Assembly (NCBI RefSeq): GCF_042678305.1 | Contig: NZ_JBHUDT010000006.1 | Source of the DNA: Gelatiniphilus marinus | GTDB taxonomy: Bacteria > Bacteroidota > Bacteroidia > Flavobacteriales > Flavobacteriaceae | Reading direction: 5' to 3' (one strand) | DNA length: 64,000 nucleotides | Shown: one piece after another, positions 41,924 through 50,316 of the stretch | Position numbering within the stretch: position 1 is the first letter of the stretch | How the letters are laid out: the number at the start of each line of letters is the position of its first letter | Notes under the pieces: model-generated | What the model saw: only the letters and a program-made list of their open reading frames with translations | The model's database searches: none | What the model was told of the DNA's origin: nothing | Translations under genes and position numbers: made by a program

Positions 41924-43120
41924 ATGAAATTAAATATATTATTCCTATTGTATAAATCTAAAATCAATTCTAAAGGAAAATGTCCTATTAGATGCAGAAT
42001 AACATACAATAAAACACGTAAAGAATTCTCTACAGGACAATTCGTAAATCCCAAAAACTGGAATAGCAAACAACAATTAGTAAAACCACTAGAACCTGAT
42101 GCTGAATTTATAAACACACAACTAAGCCTTATTAAAACCAAAATTAATAAGGCTTTTTTATTGCTTCAAGTTAAAGAAGAAAACTTTACTGTAGATGATG
42201 TTTATAACGCCTACAAAGGCAAAAAAGCCACAAAAGATTACAATCTAATCCAATTCTATGAGAACTATTTAGATACACTTAAAGCACTTGTAAGTATTGA
42301 TATAAAGCAAGTAACTTATAATAAGTTTGAGTACATTAAGCTTGATATAAAACGCTTTGTTAAATTTAAATTTAAAACTAATGATATTCCTCTAAAAGAG
42401 TTAAAATCTAATTTTTTAACAGATTTGGATTATTATTATAAAACAACGCATAATCCACAATTAAAACAGATTACGATAAACAAAAAGATACAACGTTTTA
42501 GAAAAGTGATAAGAGTTGCGGTAGCAGAAGGATATTTAATTAAAGACCCATTTATGCTTTATAAAGCCAAAAACATTATTAAAAAAGTGGTGTTTTTGAC
42601 AGCAGAGGAACTTGAAAAACTGGAGAATCACAATTTTAGCCAATCTAGGTTGCGATTTGTAAAGGACTTATTTGTATTCTGCTGTTATACAGGTTTGCCG
42701 TATAATGAGCTGATGCGGTTGGAAAACAAGCATATATTTGTTGGTTTTGACGATAACCTGTGGATTAAAATTAAGCGAGAGAAGACCTCTAGGGAACTAT
42801 CTGTTCCATTGCTATCAAAGGCTGAAACTATTTTAAATATTTACCAGAATGAAGATAATTTGGTATTTCCCAGAATAAGTAACCAGCGTTATAATTCCTA
42901 TTTAAAGGAAATAGCTACTATTGTTGGGATTGATAAGAACCTTACTACACATATGGCTAGACGAACCTTTGCAAGTACCGTATTGCTTTATAATAATGTA
43001 CCGATGGAAATTGTTAGCGAGTTATTGGGGCATTCCAGCATGAAAGTAACACAGGAAAGCTATGGTAAAGTGGTGCAGAAAAAGGTTAGTTTGGAAATGG
43101 AGCGGTTGAAAAGCAAATAA
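41924..43120 (+). CDS. tyrosine recombinase / integrase of the island
   Basis: 398 residues. N-terminal Arm-DNA-binding domain (about 1-95; PIRCRITYNKTRKEFSTGQF, then VNPKNWN), SAM-like core-binding domain (100-205) and catalytic domain with HMARRTFAST (His-x-x-Arg), LGHSSMKVT and the nucleophile Tyr in ESYGKV. The first catalytic Arg position reads TGLPYNEL instead of the usual TGLRxxE, a variation common in Bacteroidota integrases. A TTG three codons upstream is an alternative start. Its place beside attL supports its role in insertion and excision. Confidence 0.9.
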   Translation: MKLNILFLLYKSKINSKGKCPIRCRITYNKTRKEFSTGQFVNPKNWNSKQQLVKPLEPDAEFINTQLSLIKTKINKAFLLLQVKEENFTVDDVYNAYKGKKATKDYNLIQFYENYLDTLKALVSIDIKQVTYNKFEYIKLDIKRFVKFKFKTNDIPLKELKSNFLTDLDYYYKTTHNPQLKQITINKKIQRFRKVIRVAVAEGYLIKDPFMLYKAKNIIKKVVFLTAEELEKLENHNFSQSRLRFVKDLFVFCCYTGLPYNELMRLENKHIFVGFDDNLWIKIKREKTSRELSVPLLSKAETILNIYQNEDNLVFPRISNQRYNSYLKEIATIVGIDKNLTTHMARRTFASTVLLYNNVPMEIVSELLGHSSMKVTQESYGKVVQKKVSLEMERLKSK

Positions 43121-43156
43121 AAGCTGTATAAAGCTTACATCAAGTTGCCAACTTTT

Positions 43157-43384
43157 TTATTGGAATTCAAAGAGGTGTGTTATTTTAACTTTTAAAGCTT
43201 TTGCTAAAACATAAACCGTGGAAATGGTTGTGTTAACCTCGCCTCTTTCTATTCTGCCTACTTGTGATAATGGTATATCGGCATCATTAGCCAAATCTTC
43301 TTGGGAAAGCCCTGCTTCATTGCGAATCTTTTTTAGGTTCCCTCCAAAAGCAGAAATAAATTCTTTGTTCTTAACATTAATCAC
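43157..43384 (-). CDS. XRE-family helix-turn-helix regulator
   Basis: 75 residues, a single HTH_3 domain (LKKIRNEAGLSQEDLANDAD, then IPLSQVGRIERGEVNTTIST). It lies convergent with the recombinase gene. A 14-bp palindrome 36 bp upstream of its start is a likely binding site. Probably controls island genes. Confidence 0.88.
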   Translation of the reverse strand: MINVKNKEFISAFGGNLKKIRNEAGLSQEDLANDADIPLSQVGRIERGEVNTTISTVYVLAKALKVKITHLFEFQ

Positions 43385-43419
43385 GGATTAAAAATCCACA
43401 AAACAATTACATTTTATAG

Positions 43420-43433
43420 ACGCATATATGCGT
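43420..43433. promoter_or_regulatory. 14-bp palindrome, candidate XRE operator
   Basis: ACGCATATATGCGT, perfect palindrome in the gap upstream of the XRE gene and of the divergent barrel gene at 43583. Confidence 0.5.
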
Positions 43434-43582
43434 TATTTGTTTATTTTCGTATAAATTTAATTACATCCAACTGAGGGTTTCCACAAAGAAAATAGAATCC
43501 TTATAAAAATATTTGCATTATGCAAAAACACAACTAAGCATTAATAAATAGCTCACAAGGCTAAACTTAAACCAATTAAAAA

Positions 43583-44218
43583 ATGAAAAAAACACTTTTC
43601 TTATTAGTATTTCTAGGAGCAATAATTACAAGTTATTCTCAATCAAGCAAATTATTTTTCTTAAAAGCTGGGATTAACAGTAATACGATAAAAGACAATA
43701 ATTTAGAAGAAAGCACTATTAGCCCTTATATTGGTGTAGGTCTTGATTTTGGAGATAAATTTTCTTTTCAACCAGAACTACAGTTTAACATATATAAATT
43801 AAACATTTCAAATTCTGGAAGTGATGGTCTTTTAAATGAAGATTATGCTTATGATGGTAATGTTATGAAAATAAGCTTACCGTTACTTATTAAACAAGAA
43901 ATAATAGAGAATTTTTCAATATATACAGGTATTACACCATCGCTAATTTTGGTAGATAAAGATAAAAGTGAAATCAATAGTTCTATAAGGGGAACTGCTC
44001 AACCCAAAAGAAAATTTGACAACAACTCAAGTTTTAATGGAGCATTTACATTTGGAGCTGAATACACAATTAAAACAAACTTTTTTATAGAAGCAAGATA
44101 TAGTTTTTCTCCATCATTTTTAAATGATACGGATGATACTGTTATTCTAAGCACAAGTGAATTTAGCTTACATGAGAAGAGTAGTATTCAGTTTGGTATG
44201 GGTTATAAATTATTTTAA
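43583..44218 (+). CDS. outer-membrane beta-barrel protein, PorT-family-like
   Basis: 211 residues. A signal peptide ends near SYSQ (residue 20). Then typical short-barrel strands (FLKAGINSNTI, SPYIGVGLDFGDKFSFQPEL, FTFGAEYTIKTNFFIEARYSF) and a C-terminal IQFGMGYKLF strand ending in Phe. Unusual cargo for an island; it could serve as a surface receptor or a phage-exclusion factor, but no function is shown. A lipoprotein gene follows after 13 bp, suggesting an operon. Confidence 0.7.
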   Translation: MKKTLFLLVFLGAIITSYSQSSKLFFLKAGINSNTIKDNNLEESTISPYIGVGLDFGDKFSFQPELQFNIYKLNISNSGSDGLLNEDYAYDGNVMKISLPLLIKQEIIENFSIYTGITPSLILVDKDKSEINSSIRGTAQPKRKFDNNSSFNGAFTFGAEYTIKTNFFIEARYSFSPSFLNDTDDTVILSTSEFSLHEKSSIQFGMGYKLF

Positions 44219-44231
44219 ATCAAAAAATTAA

Positions 44232-45095
44232 ATGAAAAATCAAATTTTAATTTACAGTTCCAGAATAATAGTGTTTTTTCTGTTATTTATTTCATGTAGT
44301 AGTAGCGAAGACTCCTCCGATATAGAAGACAACATTTCTAAACAATTTATTAAGACAATTCAAAAACAAAATCCTGAAAGTTGGCAGAAAGGAAGTCAAT
44401 TTTTTTATAATAATGATAAGCTAGAATATGTATTTCTAGATAATTGTAGCGGAGAACTTTATTATTTTGAATATAATTCTAGCGGGAAAATTTCTAAAAG
44501 GTATGAAGGCACAACCTCTTTTAATTCAGCCACTTTCAACCCAAATATATTTGATTTAAATGCGTTTAAGCAAAATAGTGAAGTTTTAAAATATGTTTAT
44601 GAAAGTGATAAGCTAGTTAAAATGCAATACAACGATAATTTTATAGATTATCAATTTAGTTACAATTCTGACGGCAAGGTTCAAGTAATTGAATGGTTGC
44701 TGCCAAATATCGGTTTGTGGGAAAAGGTAATTGTTACTTATGCAAATGATAAAATAAGTAATTTAAATAAAATTGAATTTAATACTCCAGGCGGTTCAGT
44801 CACTTCAAATTACAATTACACTTTTGAATATGATGATAACATTAATCCATTTTATGTACTTACTGAAAATTCTGGACTTTTAAGTTTATATACCTGTACT
44901 GGTTTTGATTATATAACATCAGAAGATATGGGCATTAAGCTTTTTGAGAATAACGTAACTAAAGTTTATCGTAATGGAGAGTTGTTATATTCAGCTACAT
45001 ACCAATATGATGAAAATAAATATCCAACTAGAATAAGTTATACTAATATAAATGGTAATTATTCTAGGGTTGACTTAATTACTTATGAGGAATAA
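44232..45095 (+). CDS. lipoprotein of unknown function with YD-type repeats
   Basis: 287 residues with a lipobox at Cys22 (LLFISC-SSSED). The mature part has repeated short strand pairs (YNDNFIDYQFSYNSDGKVQVI, here two adjacent strands; YQYDENKYPTRISYT) similar to RHS/YD-like lipoproteins of Bacteroidota. It follows the barrel gene in the same direction; the pair may act together at the outer membrane. Confidence 0.6.
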   Translation: MKNQILIYSSRIIVFFLLFISCSSSEDSSDIEDNISKQFIKTIQKQNPESWQKGSQFFYNNDKLEYVFLDNCSGELYYFEYNSSGKISKRYEGTTSFNSATFNPNIFDLNAFKQNSEVLKYVYESDKLVKMQYNDNFIDYQFSYNSDGKVQVIEWLLPNIGLWEKVIVTYANDKISNLNKIEFNTPGGSVTSNYNYTFEYDDNINPFYVLTENSGLLSLYTCTGFDYITSEDMGIKLFENNVTKVYRNGELLYSATYQYDENKYPTRISYTNINGNYSRVDLITYEE

Positions 45096-45134
45096 CGAAA
45101 ATTTGAAAAAAAGTAAAACTAATAATTATAAAAT

Positions 45135-45770
45135 ATGGAATTAGACCAATTAGTAAATTTAGCAAATGGATTAATAAAAAATGAGGAACTACAAAAGGGA
45201 AAAAACGTATTAAATCTTATAAAACAATCAATAATAGCTAATCCCGCTCAGCTAAAAAACCTTAATGATTATTTTTCAACAGGGGAATGTTTCATGTTGG
45301 CATTAACAGAAGAAATATCTGATAATGTTGATGTAAACCAAATGTTTTCAAGTTTAAGCTACTATTTTTCTAGTTCTGGACTGTATATTAATAACGAAAA
45401 TTTGAATTTGCGTAAAAATAGACTATTAGCAATGTTTTATGGATTTGAACCTATTACGTATACTGTTATGAATGCTTTAGATTTAACCCCTCATATTTCA
45501 GATATATTTAGTAATTCTGGTTCAATGGCTCCTATCAAAGCAAGGGACGCAATCTTTAGAATGGAAATAGCAGACCTTGAAATGTACCCAGAGTTGTGTC
45601 AAATGGAATTCTTTAATAACAGAATAAAAGTGCTTAGAGGAATGATTGATGCTGGTTTTTTTAGTGAAAATACGAAAGAGCAAATAATTGAAACAGGCAA
45701 AAAATATCATCAAAAACTTTACGAATATTTAAAAAGTAAAATTTTAATTGAATCAGAAATTGATTTTTAG
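45135..45770 (+). CDS. conserved-looking hypothetical protein, helical
   Basis: 211 residues, no signal peptide, mostly helical (LVNLANGLIKNEELQKGKNV at the start). No family recognised. Starts 39 bp after the lipoprotein gene, same direction. Confidence 0.55.
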   Translation: MELDQLVNLANGLIKNEELQKGKNVLNLIKQSIIANPAQLKNLNDYFSTGECFMLALTEEISDNVDVNQMFSSLSYYFSSSGLYINNENLNLRKNRLLAMFYGFEPITYTVMNALDLTPHISDIFSNSGSMAPIKARDAIFRMEIADLEMYPELCQMEFFNNRIKVLRGMIDAGFFSENTKEQIIETGKKYHQKLYEYLKSKILIESEIDF

Positions 45771-45906
45771 TTAAAAAATCCTAATTTTAATAGACTACTT
45801 CTTGTTATTAATTAGCTAGATTTAAATCTGTGTATTGTTTTTTAAAACTAAAACTATACTTTTTTTGTTATAGAAAGAGATATAATAACTGATTTCAAAA
45901 TTGAAG

Positions 45907-46602
45907 ATGACCCGCAGCCAATTCAACAACCTAAACCGCAAGCAAAAGCTACTAGCTATACAAACAAAGGGCATAGAAGTCGCTAAAGATTTTACTAGGT
46001 ATGGAGCCATTAAACTAATGACCTGTTATTCACTCGATGGTTTTTTTGTTGAAGTTGTTCTCCATGTAGCAAATCAAGAAATCGAAGAAGTCGTAGCATT
46101 CGTTGATGGCGAAAGATTAAATCGTTACACAGATAAAGGCATGCGGGATGTTTTAAATGAAGCCCCTTTATTTTTTAGTATGCTTGAATTTATTGCTGAT
46201 ACTCTTAGAATTAATTTTAAGGATTTTAAATATAACAAACAGCTAACCTTACAACTTGTAAAAGCAATAAACACTTTAGACGCAAACTTATTGGAAGGCT
46301 TATTTGATGAAGATATTGTTTACGAAGAACAAAAACCTTTTTTTGCAATTAGAGGTAATGGTCATATCAAAAATTACTTTTATGTGCTATTCAAGAAGTT
46401 AAAAACTAAAAACCGACAGTATTTTGCTAGTTTGGGTTATTATAAAAATGATAAAGATAAACCTTGCATAATTATATGTACAAGCAATAAAAACAAAAAA
46501 ACCGCCTTAGTGATGGTAAACACAGTAAATAATAAAATCAATAGGATTTATTATTGTACAAAACAGTCATATTTAGAATTAGGTTATGTTAAGATGAATT
46601 AA
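45907..46602 (+). CDS. hypothetical protein with C-terminal NTF2-like domain
   Basis: 231 residues from ATG at 45907 (a TTG two codons earlier is possible). Residues 1-115 are of unknown type (MTRSQFNNLNRKQKLLAIQT). The C-terminal 115 residues (LVKAINTLDANLLEGLFDED, then IVYEEQKPFFAIRGNGHIKN, KPCIIICTS and TALVMVNT) are related to the whole of the next protein and have a SnoaL/NTF2-like layout. Cytoplasmic. Function unknown. Confidence 0.55.
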   Translation: MTRSQFNNLNRKQKLLAIQTKGIEVAKDFTRYGAIKLMTCYSLDGFFVEVVLHVANQEIEEVVAFVDGERLNRYTDKGMRDVLNEAPLFFSMLEFIADTLRINFKDFKYNKQLTLQLVKAINTLDANLLEGLFDEDIVYEEQKPFFAIRGNGHIKNYFYVLFKKLKTKNRQYFASLGYYKNDKDKPCIIICTSNKNKKTALVMVNTVNNKINRIYYCTKQSYLELGYVKMN

Positions 46603-46645
46603 TTGGTATCAAATTCTCAAAACAATAGACGATAATAAAAAGCAA

Positions 46646-47023
46646 ATGATAAATTTAATTAAAACACTAGCTAAATCATATAATAATCTAAATCAAGATG
46701 GTTTAGAATCTGTTTTGGATGAAAATATTATCTACGAAAGCCAAAACGTTTTAAATGCACTTGAAGGAAAGCAAAATGTTTTAAGTTATTTAGAAGGTAA
46801 ATTTAAAACAATCCATAATTCTGGCAATCAAGTTTATGCCGAATTGGGATTTCTTGATAAAGCCAAGAAAAAACCTTGTATTATCTTATCGCAAGGAGAT
46901 AAAGAAAACAAAGGGGCATTAATACTCATTGAAGCAAAAAACAACTTAATTACCAGAATAGATATCTGTACGGTAGTACCACATTGGAAATCAGCAATAC
47001 AAACTAACGAGTATCCTAAATAA
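46646..47023 (+). CDS. NTF2/SnoaL-like small protein, paralogue of the preceding C-terminal domain
   Basis: 125 residues. It shares with the upstream protein the order L..LA..N..L..LLDE.I.YESQ, a G-rich turn, Y.ELG...K.KKPCIIL and a hydrophobic strand (GALILIEAKNNLITRIDICT). The two genes are 43 bp apart, so a domain duplication within the island is likely. No catalytic residues can be assigned. Confidence 0.55.
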   Translation: MINLIKTLAKSYNNLNQDGLESVLDENIIYESQNVLNALEGKQNVLSYLEGKFKTIHNSGNQVYAELGFLDKAKKKPCIILSQGDKENKGALILIEAKNNLITRIDICTVVPHWKSAIQTNEYPK

Positions 47024-47133
47024 ATTCTTCCAAAAAAACTTGGCAACTTGTCAAACGCCATAAAGCCAACTTATTTTATAAAATTTTTTCAATTTTTTTG
47101 AGAAATTTTATATAGCCAAGATTGATTTATAAT

Positions 47134-47188
47134 TAAGCAATGCACCCTGCCCAAATAGTGAGGCTGGGACAAACCCCGCCATTGTTTA
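47134..47188 (+). promoter_or_regulatory. structured 5' leader of the replication-module operon
   Basis: Outer stem TAAGCAATG (47134-47142) / CATTGTTTA (47180-47188), nine pairs including one G-U. It encloses a GC-rich hairpin CCCTGCC (47145-47151) / GGCTGGG (47162-47168) with a single mismatch and a 10-nt loop, and a CCCC stretch. It ends 17 bp before the start codon at 47206. GC-rich structure in AT-rich DNA suggests a cis-acting RNA or protein-binding site. Confidence 0.4.
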
Positions 47189-47205
47189 ATTTAAATTATA
47201 ATACT

Positions 47206-47562
47206 ATGGTAACGATTAAAGATTACAAGAAGAGAGAAACTAAAACTGGTGAAGAATTTTTTGTGCTAATTCTACAAGGCGGTGTAGTACCAGTAAAAAG
47301 TAAAGAAACCAACAGAATGTATTTTACAGCTAAAACCTGTTCTATAGCTAGTACATTTGATGAAGACACCTGCCAGCAGATTATAGGTCAGCAATTCCCT
47401 GGCAATATTGTTAAAGTAAAGACAGACCCATACGAATATGCATTACCAGAATCTGGTGAGATAATTACCTTAGAGCATCGTTGGGAGTATCAAGATGATT
47501 CCTTAGAGGAAGTTCCGAAGGTGCTTACAGAAAATATTATCGAAGAAGAAGAGGTGATGTAA
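47206..47562 (+). CDS. hypothetical protein, first gene of the ATPase/DUF3871 module
   Basis: 118 residues from ATG at 47206 (the frame is open 22 codons further, but that part is the structured leader). It begins MVTIKDYKKRETKTGEEFFV and is beta-rich with an acidic tail (ENIIEEEEVM), a look seen in small single-strand-binding or recombination accessory proteins; no family assigned. It precedes the AAA_24 gene by 90 bp. Confidence 0.55.
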   Translation: MVTIKDYKKRETKTGEEFFVLILQGGVVPVKSKETNRMYFTAKTCSIASTFDEDTCQQIIGQQFPGNIVKVKTDPYEYALPESGEIITLEHRWEYQDDSLEEVPKVLTENIIEEEEVM

Positions 47563-47652
47563 ACATTACTAACTAAGAAAAGAGGTTTAATTGCCTCTTT
47601 TTTTGGTTTTATATGTAACTAAAAAATAGTATAACCAATAACATTAATATAT

Positions 47653-48552
47653 ATGAAACTTAAACAAGCACAACGAGAACAAGTAAAGCTACGTATTGGA
47701 CTTAGTGGAGCATCTGGATTTGGCAAGACCTATTCAGCGCTATTATTGGCTTATGGCATTACTAATGATTACTCTAAAGTAGCTATAATCGACACAGAAA
47801 ATCAATCAGCTAGCTTATACTCACATTTAGGAAGTTACAACACATTAAGTATGCAACCTCCTTATGCCCCAGAAAAGTATATAGAAGCTATTAAAGTATG
47901 CGAAGAATCTGGTATGGAGGTAATTATAGTCGATAGTATTACACATGAATGGAATGGCAAAGGCGGATGTTTGGATATTCATGAGAAACTAGGTGGGAGG
48001 TTCCAGAATTGGGCACAAATAACCCCAAGACATCAAGCATTTATTGATGCTATTTTACAATCTAAATGTCACATCATTACTACAACAAGGCGTAAGGTGG
48101 ATTATTCTATGGATACTGATAATAATGGTAAAACTAAAGTTATAAAACATGGCACTAAAGAAATTACCAGAGAGGGATTTGAGTACGAATTAACTGTAAA
48201 TCTTGAATTAATTAACGACAACCATTTAGTTAGAGCTTCTAAAGACAGGACTGGCTTGTTTATGAATAAACCAGAGTTTGTTATAAATGCTTCCACAGGT
48301 AAAAAATTAATGCGTTGGTGTAATAATGGAAAAGATTTAGAACAAGCTAAAGCTGAAATTCAAAAATGCGAAACTGTTGATGGTTTAAGGCATATTTATG
48401 CTAAATACCCCAATTACCAAAAAGTAATTAAAGCTGATATTATGGAAAGGAAGGTACTTATTGAAGCCATAGACCACAATATCGTGCCTAATTCAGAAAT
48501 TATTGAACAACAAAAACCCAACGAAAATGGAACTACAACAAGTACAGAATAA
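47653..48552 (+). CDS. AAA_24-type ATP-binding protein (Sak4-like)
   Basis: 299 residues. Walker A GASGFGKTYS (about residues 20-29), a RecA-like core (KVAIIDTENQSASLYSHLG) and Walker B VIIVDSITHEWNG. Such phage/island ATPases are linked to recombination with single-strand annealing proteins. The next gene's ATG overlaps its end by 26 bp. Confidence 0.75.
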   Translation: MKLKQAQREQVKLRIGLSGASGFGKTYSALLLAYGITNDYSKVAIIDTENQSASLYSHLGSYNTLSMQPPYAPEKYIEAIKVCEESGMEVIIVDSITHEWNGKGGCLDIHEKLGGRFQNWAQITPRHQAFIDAILQSKCHIITTTRRKVDYSMDTDNNGKTKVIKHGTKEITREGFEYELTVNLELINDNHLVRASKDRTGLFMNKPEFVINASTGKKLMRWCNNGKDLEQAKAEIQKCETVDGLRHIYAKYPNYQKVIKADIMERKVLIEAIDHNIVPNSEIIEQQKPNENGTTTSTE

Positions 48553-49501
48553 TTTAGTCATACCAGAAGAGCAGATAATTACCAAATCACCAAACCCATT
48601 TATAGAGGCTAACACACATGAGGTTAGCCTTTCTCATTTACAAAATGATTGTACCATCCCGGTATTTTCAAAGGATAACGAGTGTACTTTGGCTCATCAC
48701 GAGTTTATTGATGCAGTTGATAGTTGTGCAAGAACTGTGTTTTCAGGGCAACGTATTTTAAAACCAGAATTGAGAGTAAGCCATGTCATAAAAGGGAGAA
48801 TTCCCGAAGCTATTGGCAAACCTGTTAAGGAGTTAACAGAGCAAGATAAAACCATTTATTACGAAAGAATGATGTTTAAAATAGAGGTGCCTAGTATTTC
48901 AGAAACCATTAATGGCAATGACTTAAGCTTAGTGATAGGTGGCGTTAGAGCCTATAATCAAGAAAATTTATACAGTAAAAAGAACTACGAAAAGTTTAAG
49001 GTGTTTGTAGGTTTCAAAAATATGGTATGCACGAATCTATGTGTCAGTAGTGATGGAATGGTAGAAGAATTAAGAGCAACAAGCATCGAGGAACTGAAAT
49101 CCAAGGTGTTAGAGCTATTGGGCACTTATGAAATGCAAAACCATTTAAATGCTTTGAAGCAGTTATCAGAACACTATTTAACTGAAAAACAATTTGCAAG
49201 ATTTTTAGGCAAGTGTCGTATGTATAACTATTTGCCAAAGCCAGAAAAAAGAGAAATTCCCACCTTAATGCTGAATGATGGACAAATCAACTCAATAGCT
49301 AAAGGGTATTACGAAGATGAAAATTTTTCAAGGCAACAGGATGGCAGTATCAATTTATGGAATGTGTTTAACCTATTAACCGAAGCAAATAAGAGCAGTT
49401 ATATAGATTCCTTTTTAGGAAGAAGCTTGAACGCACACGAACTTATCCAAAAACTATCCTTTTCAATGCAAAATGATTCACCTTTCTGGTATCTCAATTA
49501 A
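48527..49501 (+). CDS. DUF3871 family protein
   Basis: 324 residues from ATG at 48527 inside the end of the AAA_24 gene. Characteristic segments: SKDNECTLAHHEFIDAV, PELRVSHVIKGRIPEAIGKP, YERMMFKIEVPSI and GGVRAYNQENLYSKKNYEKF. DUF3871 proteins occur on Bacteroidota mobile elements; they resemble DUF932/phage recombination-associated proteins, but the biochemical role is unknown. A short hairpin (ATGCTCA / TGGGCAT) with T-rich tail follows. Confidence 0.8.
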   Translation: MELQQVQNNLVIPEEQIITKSPNPFIEANTHEVSLSHLQNDCTIPVFSKDNECTLAHHEFIDAVDSCARTVFSGQRILKPELRVSHVIKGRIPEAIGKPVKELTEQDKTIYYERMMFKIEVPSISETINGNDLSLVIGGVRAYNQENLYSKKNYEKFKVFVGFKNMVCTNLCVSSDGMVEELRATSIEELKSKVLELLGTYEMQNHLNALKQLSEHYLTEKQFARFLGKCRMYNYLPKPEKREIPTLMLNDGQINSIAKGYYEDENFSRQQDGSINLWNVFNLLTEANKSSYIDSFLGRSLNAHELIQKLSFSMQNDSPFWYLN

Positions 49502-49518
49502 ATATTAATAGCTAAAAC

Positions 49519-49550
49519 ATGCTCAGGTGTTATGCTTGGGCATTTTATTT
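49519..49550 (+). terminator. terminator-like hairpin after the DUF3871 gene
   Basis: ATGCTCA / TGGGCAT stem with an 11-nt loop, followed by TTTATTT, 18 bp after the stop. Confidence 0.45.
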
Positions 49551-49557
49551 AATCCTT

Positions 49558-49812
49558 ATGAAAAATGAAGAACTGGCTGAACTTTTTAAATATTGTTCGC
49601 CAAAATCCATACTCGTAATCACATGGTATGGAAAATTAAAAACTTTGCATTGCCCTATTACCGTTAAGATTGCACATGACATTGGGGAATTGACTAAAGG
49701 GGATTATGCTAAAGTAACTGAAGTAAAACTATCCAGTTCTGGCAACACCGTATTTATCATCAACAAAAGAGCTTACTATTATTACTATTTCGACATTTTA
49801 ACCCATTTGTGA
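49558..49812 (+). CDS. small hypothetical protein
   Basis: 84 residues from ATG at 49558 (MKNEELAELFKYCSPKSILV). Beta-rich with a Tyr-rich tail (RAYYYYYFDI). No family recognised. Same direction as the preceding module. Confidence 0.5.
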   Translation: MKNEELAELFKYCSPKSILVITWYGKLKTLHCPITVKIAHDIGELTKGDYAKVTEVKLSSSGNTVFIINKRAYYYYYFDILTHL

Positions 49813-49865
49813 TAATAATATAGCTAAAATTAAAATCTATAGATGTACGTTATGTTGCATTTTCT

Positions 49866-50114
49866 TTACTCGATTCTTTTGAGACTTTTTCGTACTAAAA
49901 TAAAAATACTGAAAAGAATCAGAAATATATGCATTACCTGCACTTTGTGCATTTCTAGGAAATTTTTGCCTTTTGATGGCAGGTAGTGCTCATATTTATT
50001 GATGCTTTCAGAGATATTAACAGCTTGGTTAATAAGATTTTGAAAAAATGCTTTTTTCAAATCTTTTTTTTTGAGATATTTGTAGAGTTCAAAGTGGACA
50101 AATTCTTTAGTCAC
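49866..50114 (-). CDS. small hypothetical protein with C-terminal membrane helix
   Basis: 82 residues. Charged helical N-terminus (YKYLKKKDLKKAFFQNLINQ) and a hydrophobic segment near the end (MHIFLILFSIFILV), so probably membrane-anchored. Convergent with the preceding gene. No family recognised; modest support. Confidence 0.4.
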   Translation of the reverse strand: MTKEFVHFELYKYLKKKDLKKAFFQNLINQAVNISESINKYEHYLPSKGKNFLEMHKVQVMHIFLILFSIFILVRKSLKRIE

Positions 50115-50316
50115 TTACAACTTCATAAACGGAAACATTAGCTTCAAAAAAATGTTTCTAAAAAGTGACTTTCATTGCAGTTTTATATTTTAATACATTA
50201 GATAGGTATGTCTTATCTGGAAAGCTTGTTTTTAAGTGTTTCTAGAGTATTCTATTAACGTCTTTAACTGCTTTGTTAATTAATATTTAACGCCGTTTCG
50301 GTAAAAATTAAAAAAA

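Noticed and set aside
49558..50114. Convergent small genes as a toxin-antitoxin pair
   Set aside because: They are convergent rather than co-directional, and neither matches a known toxin or antitoxin.
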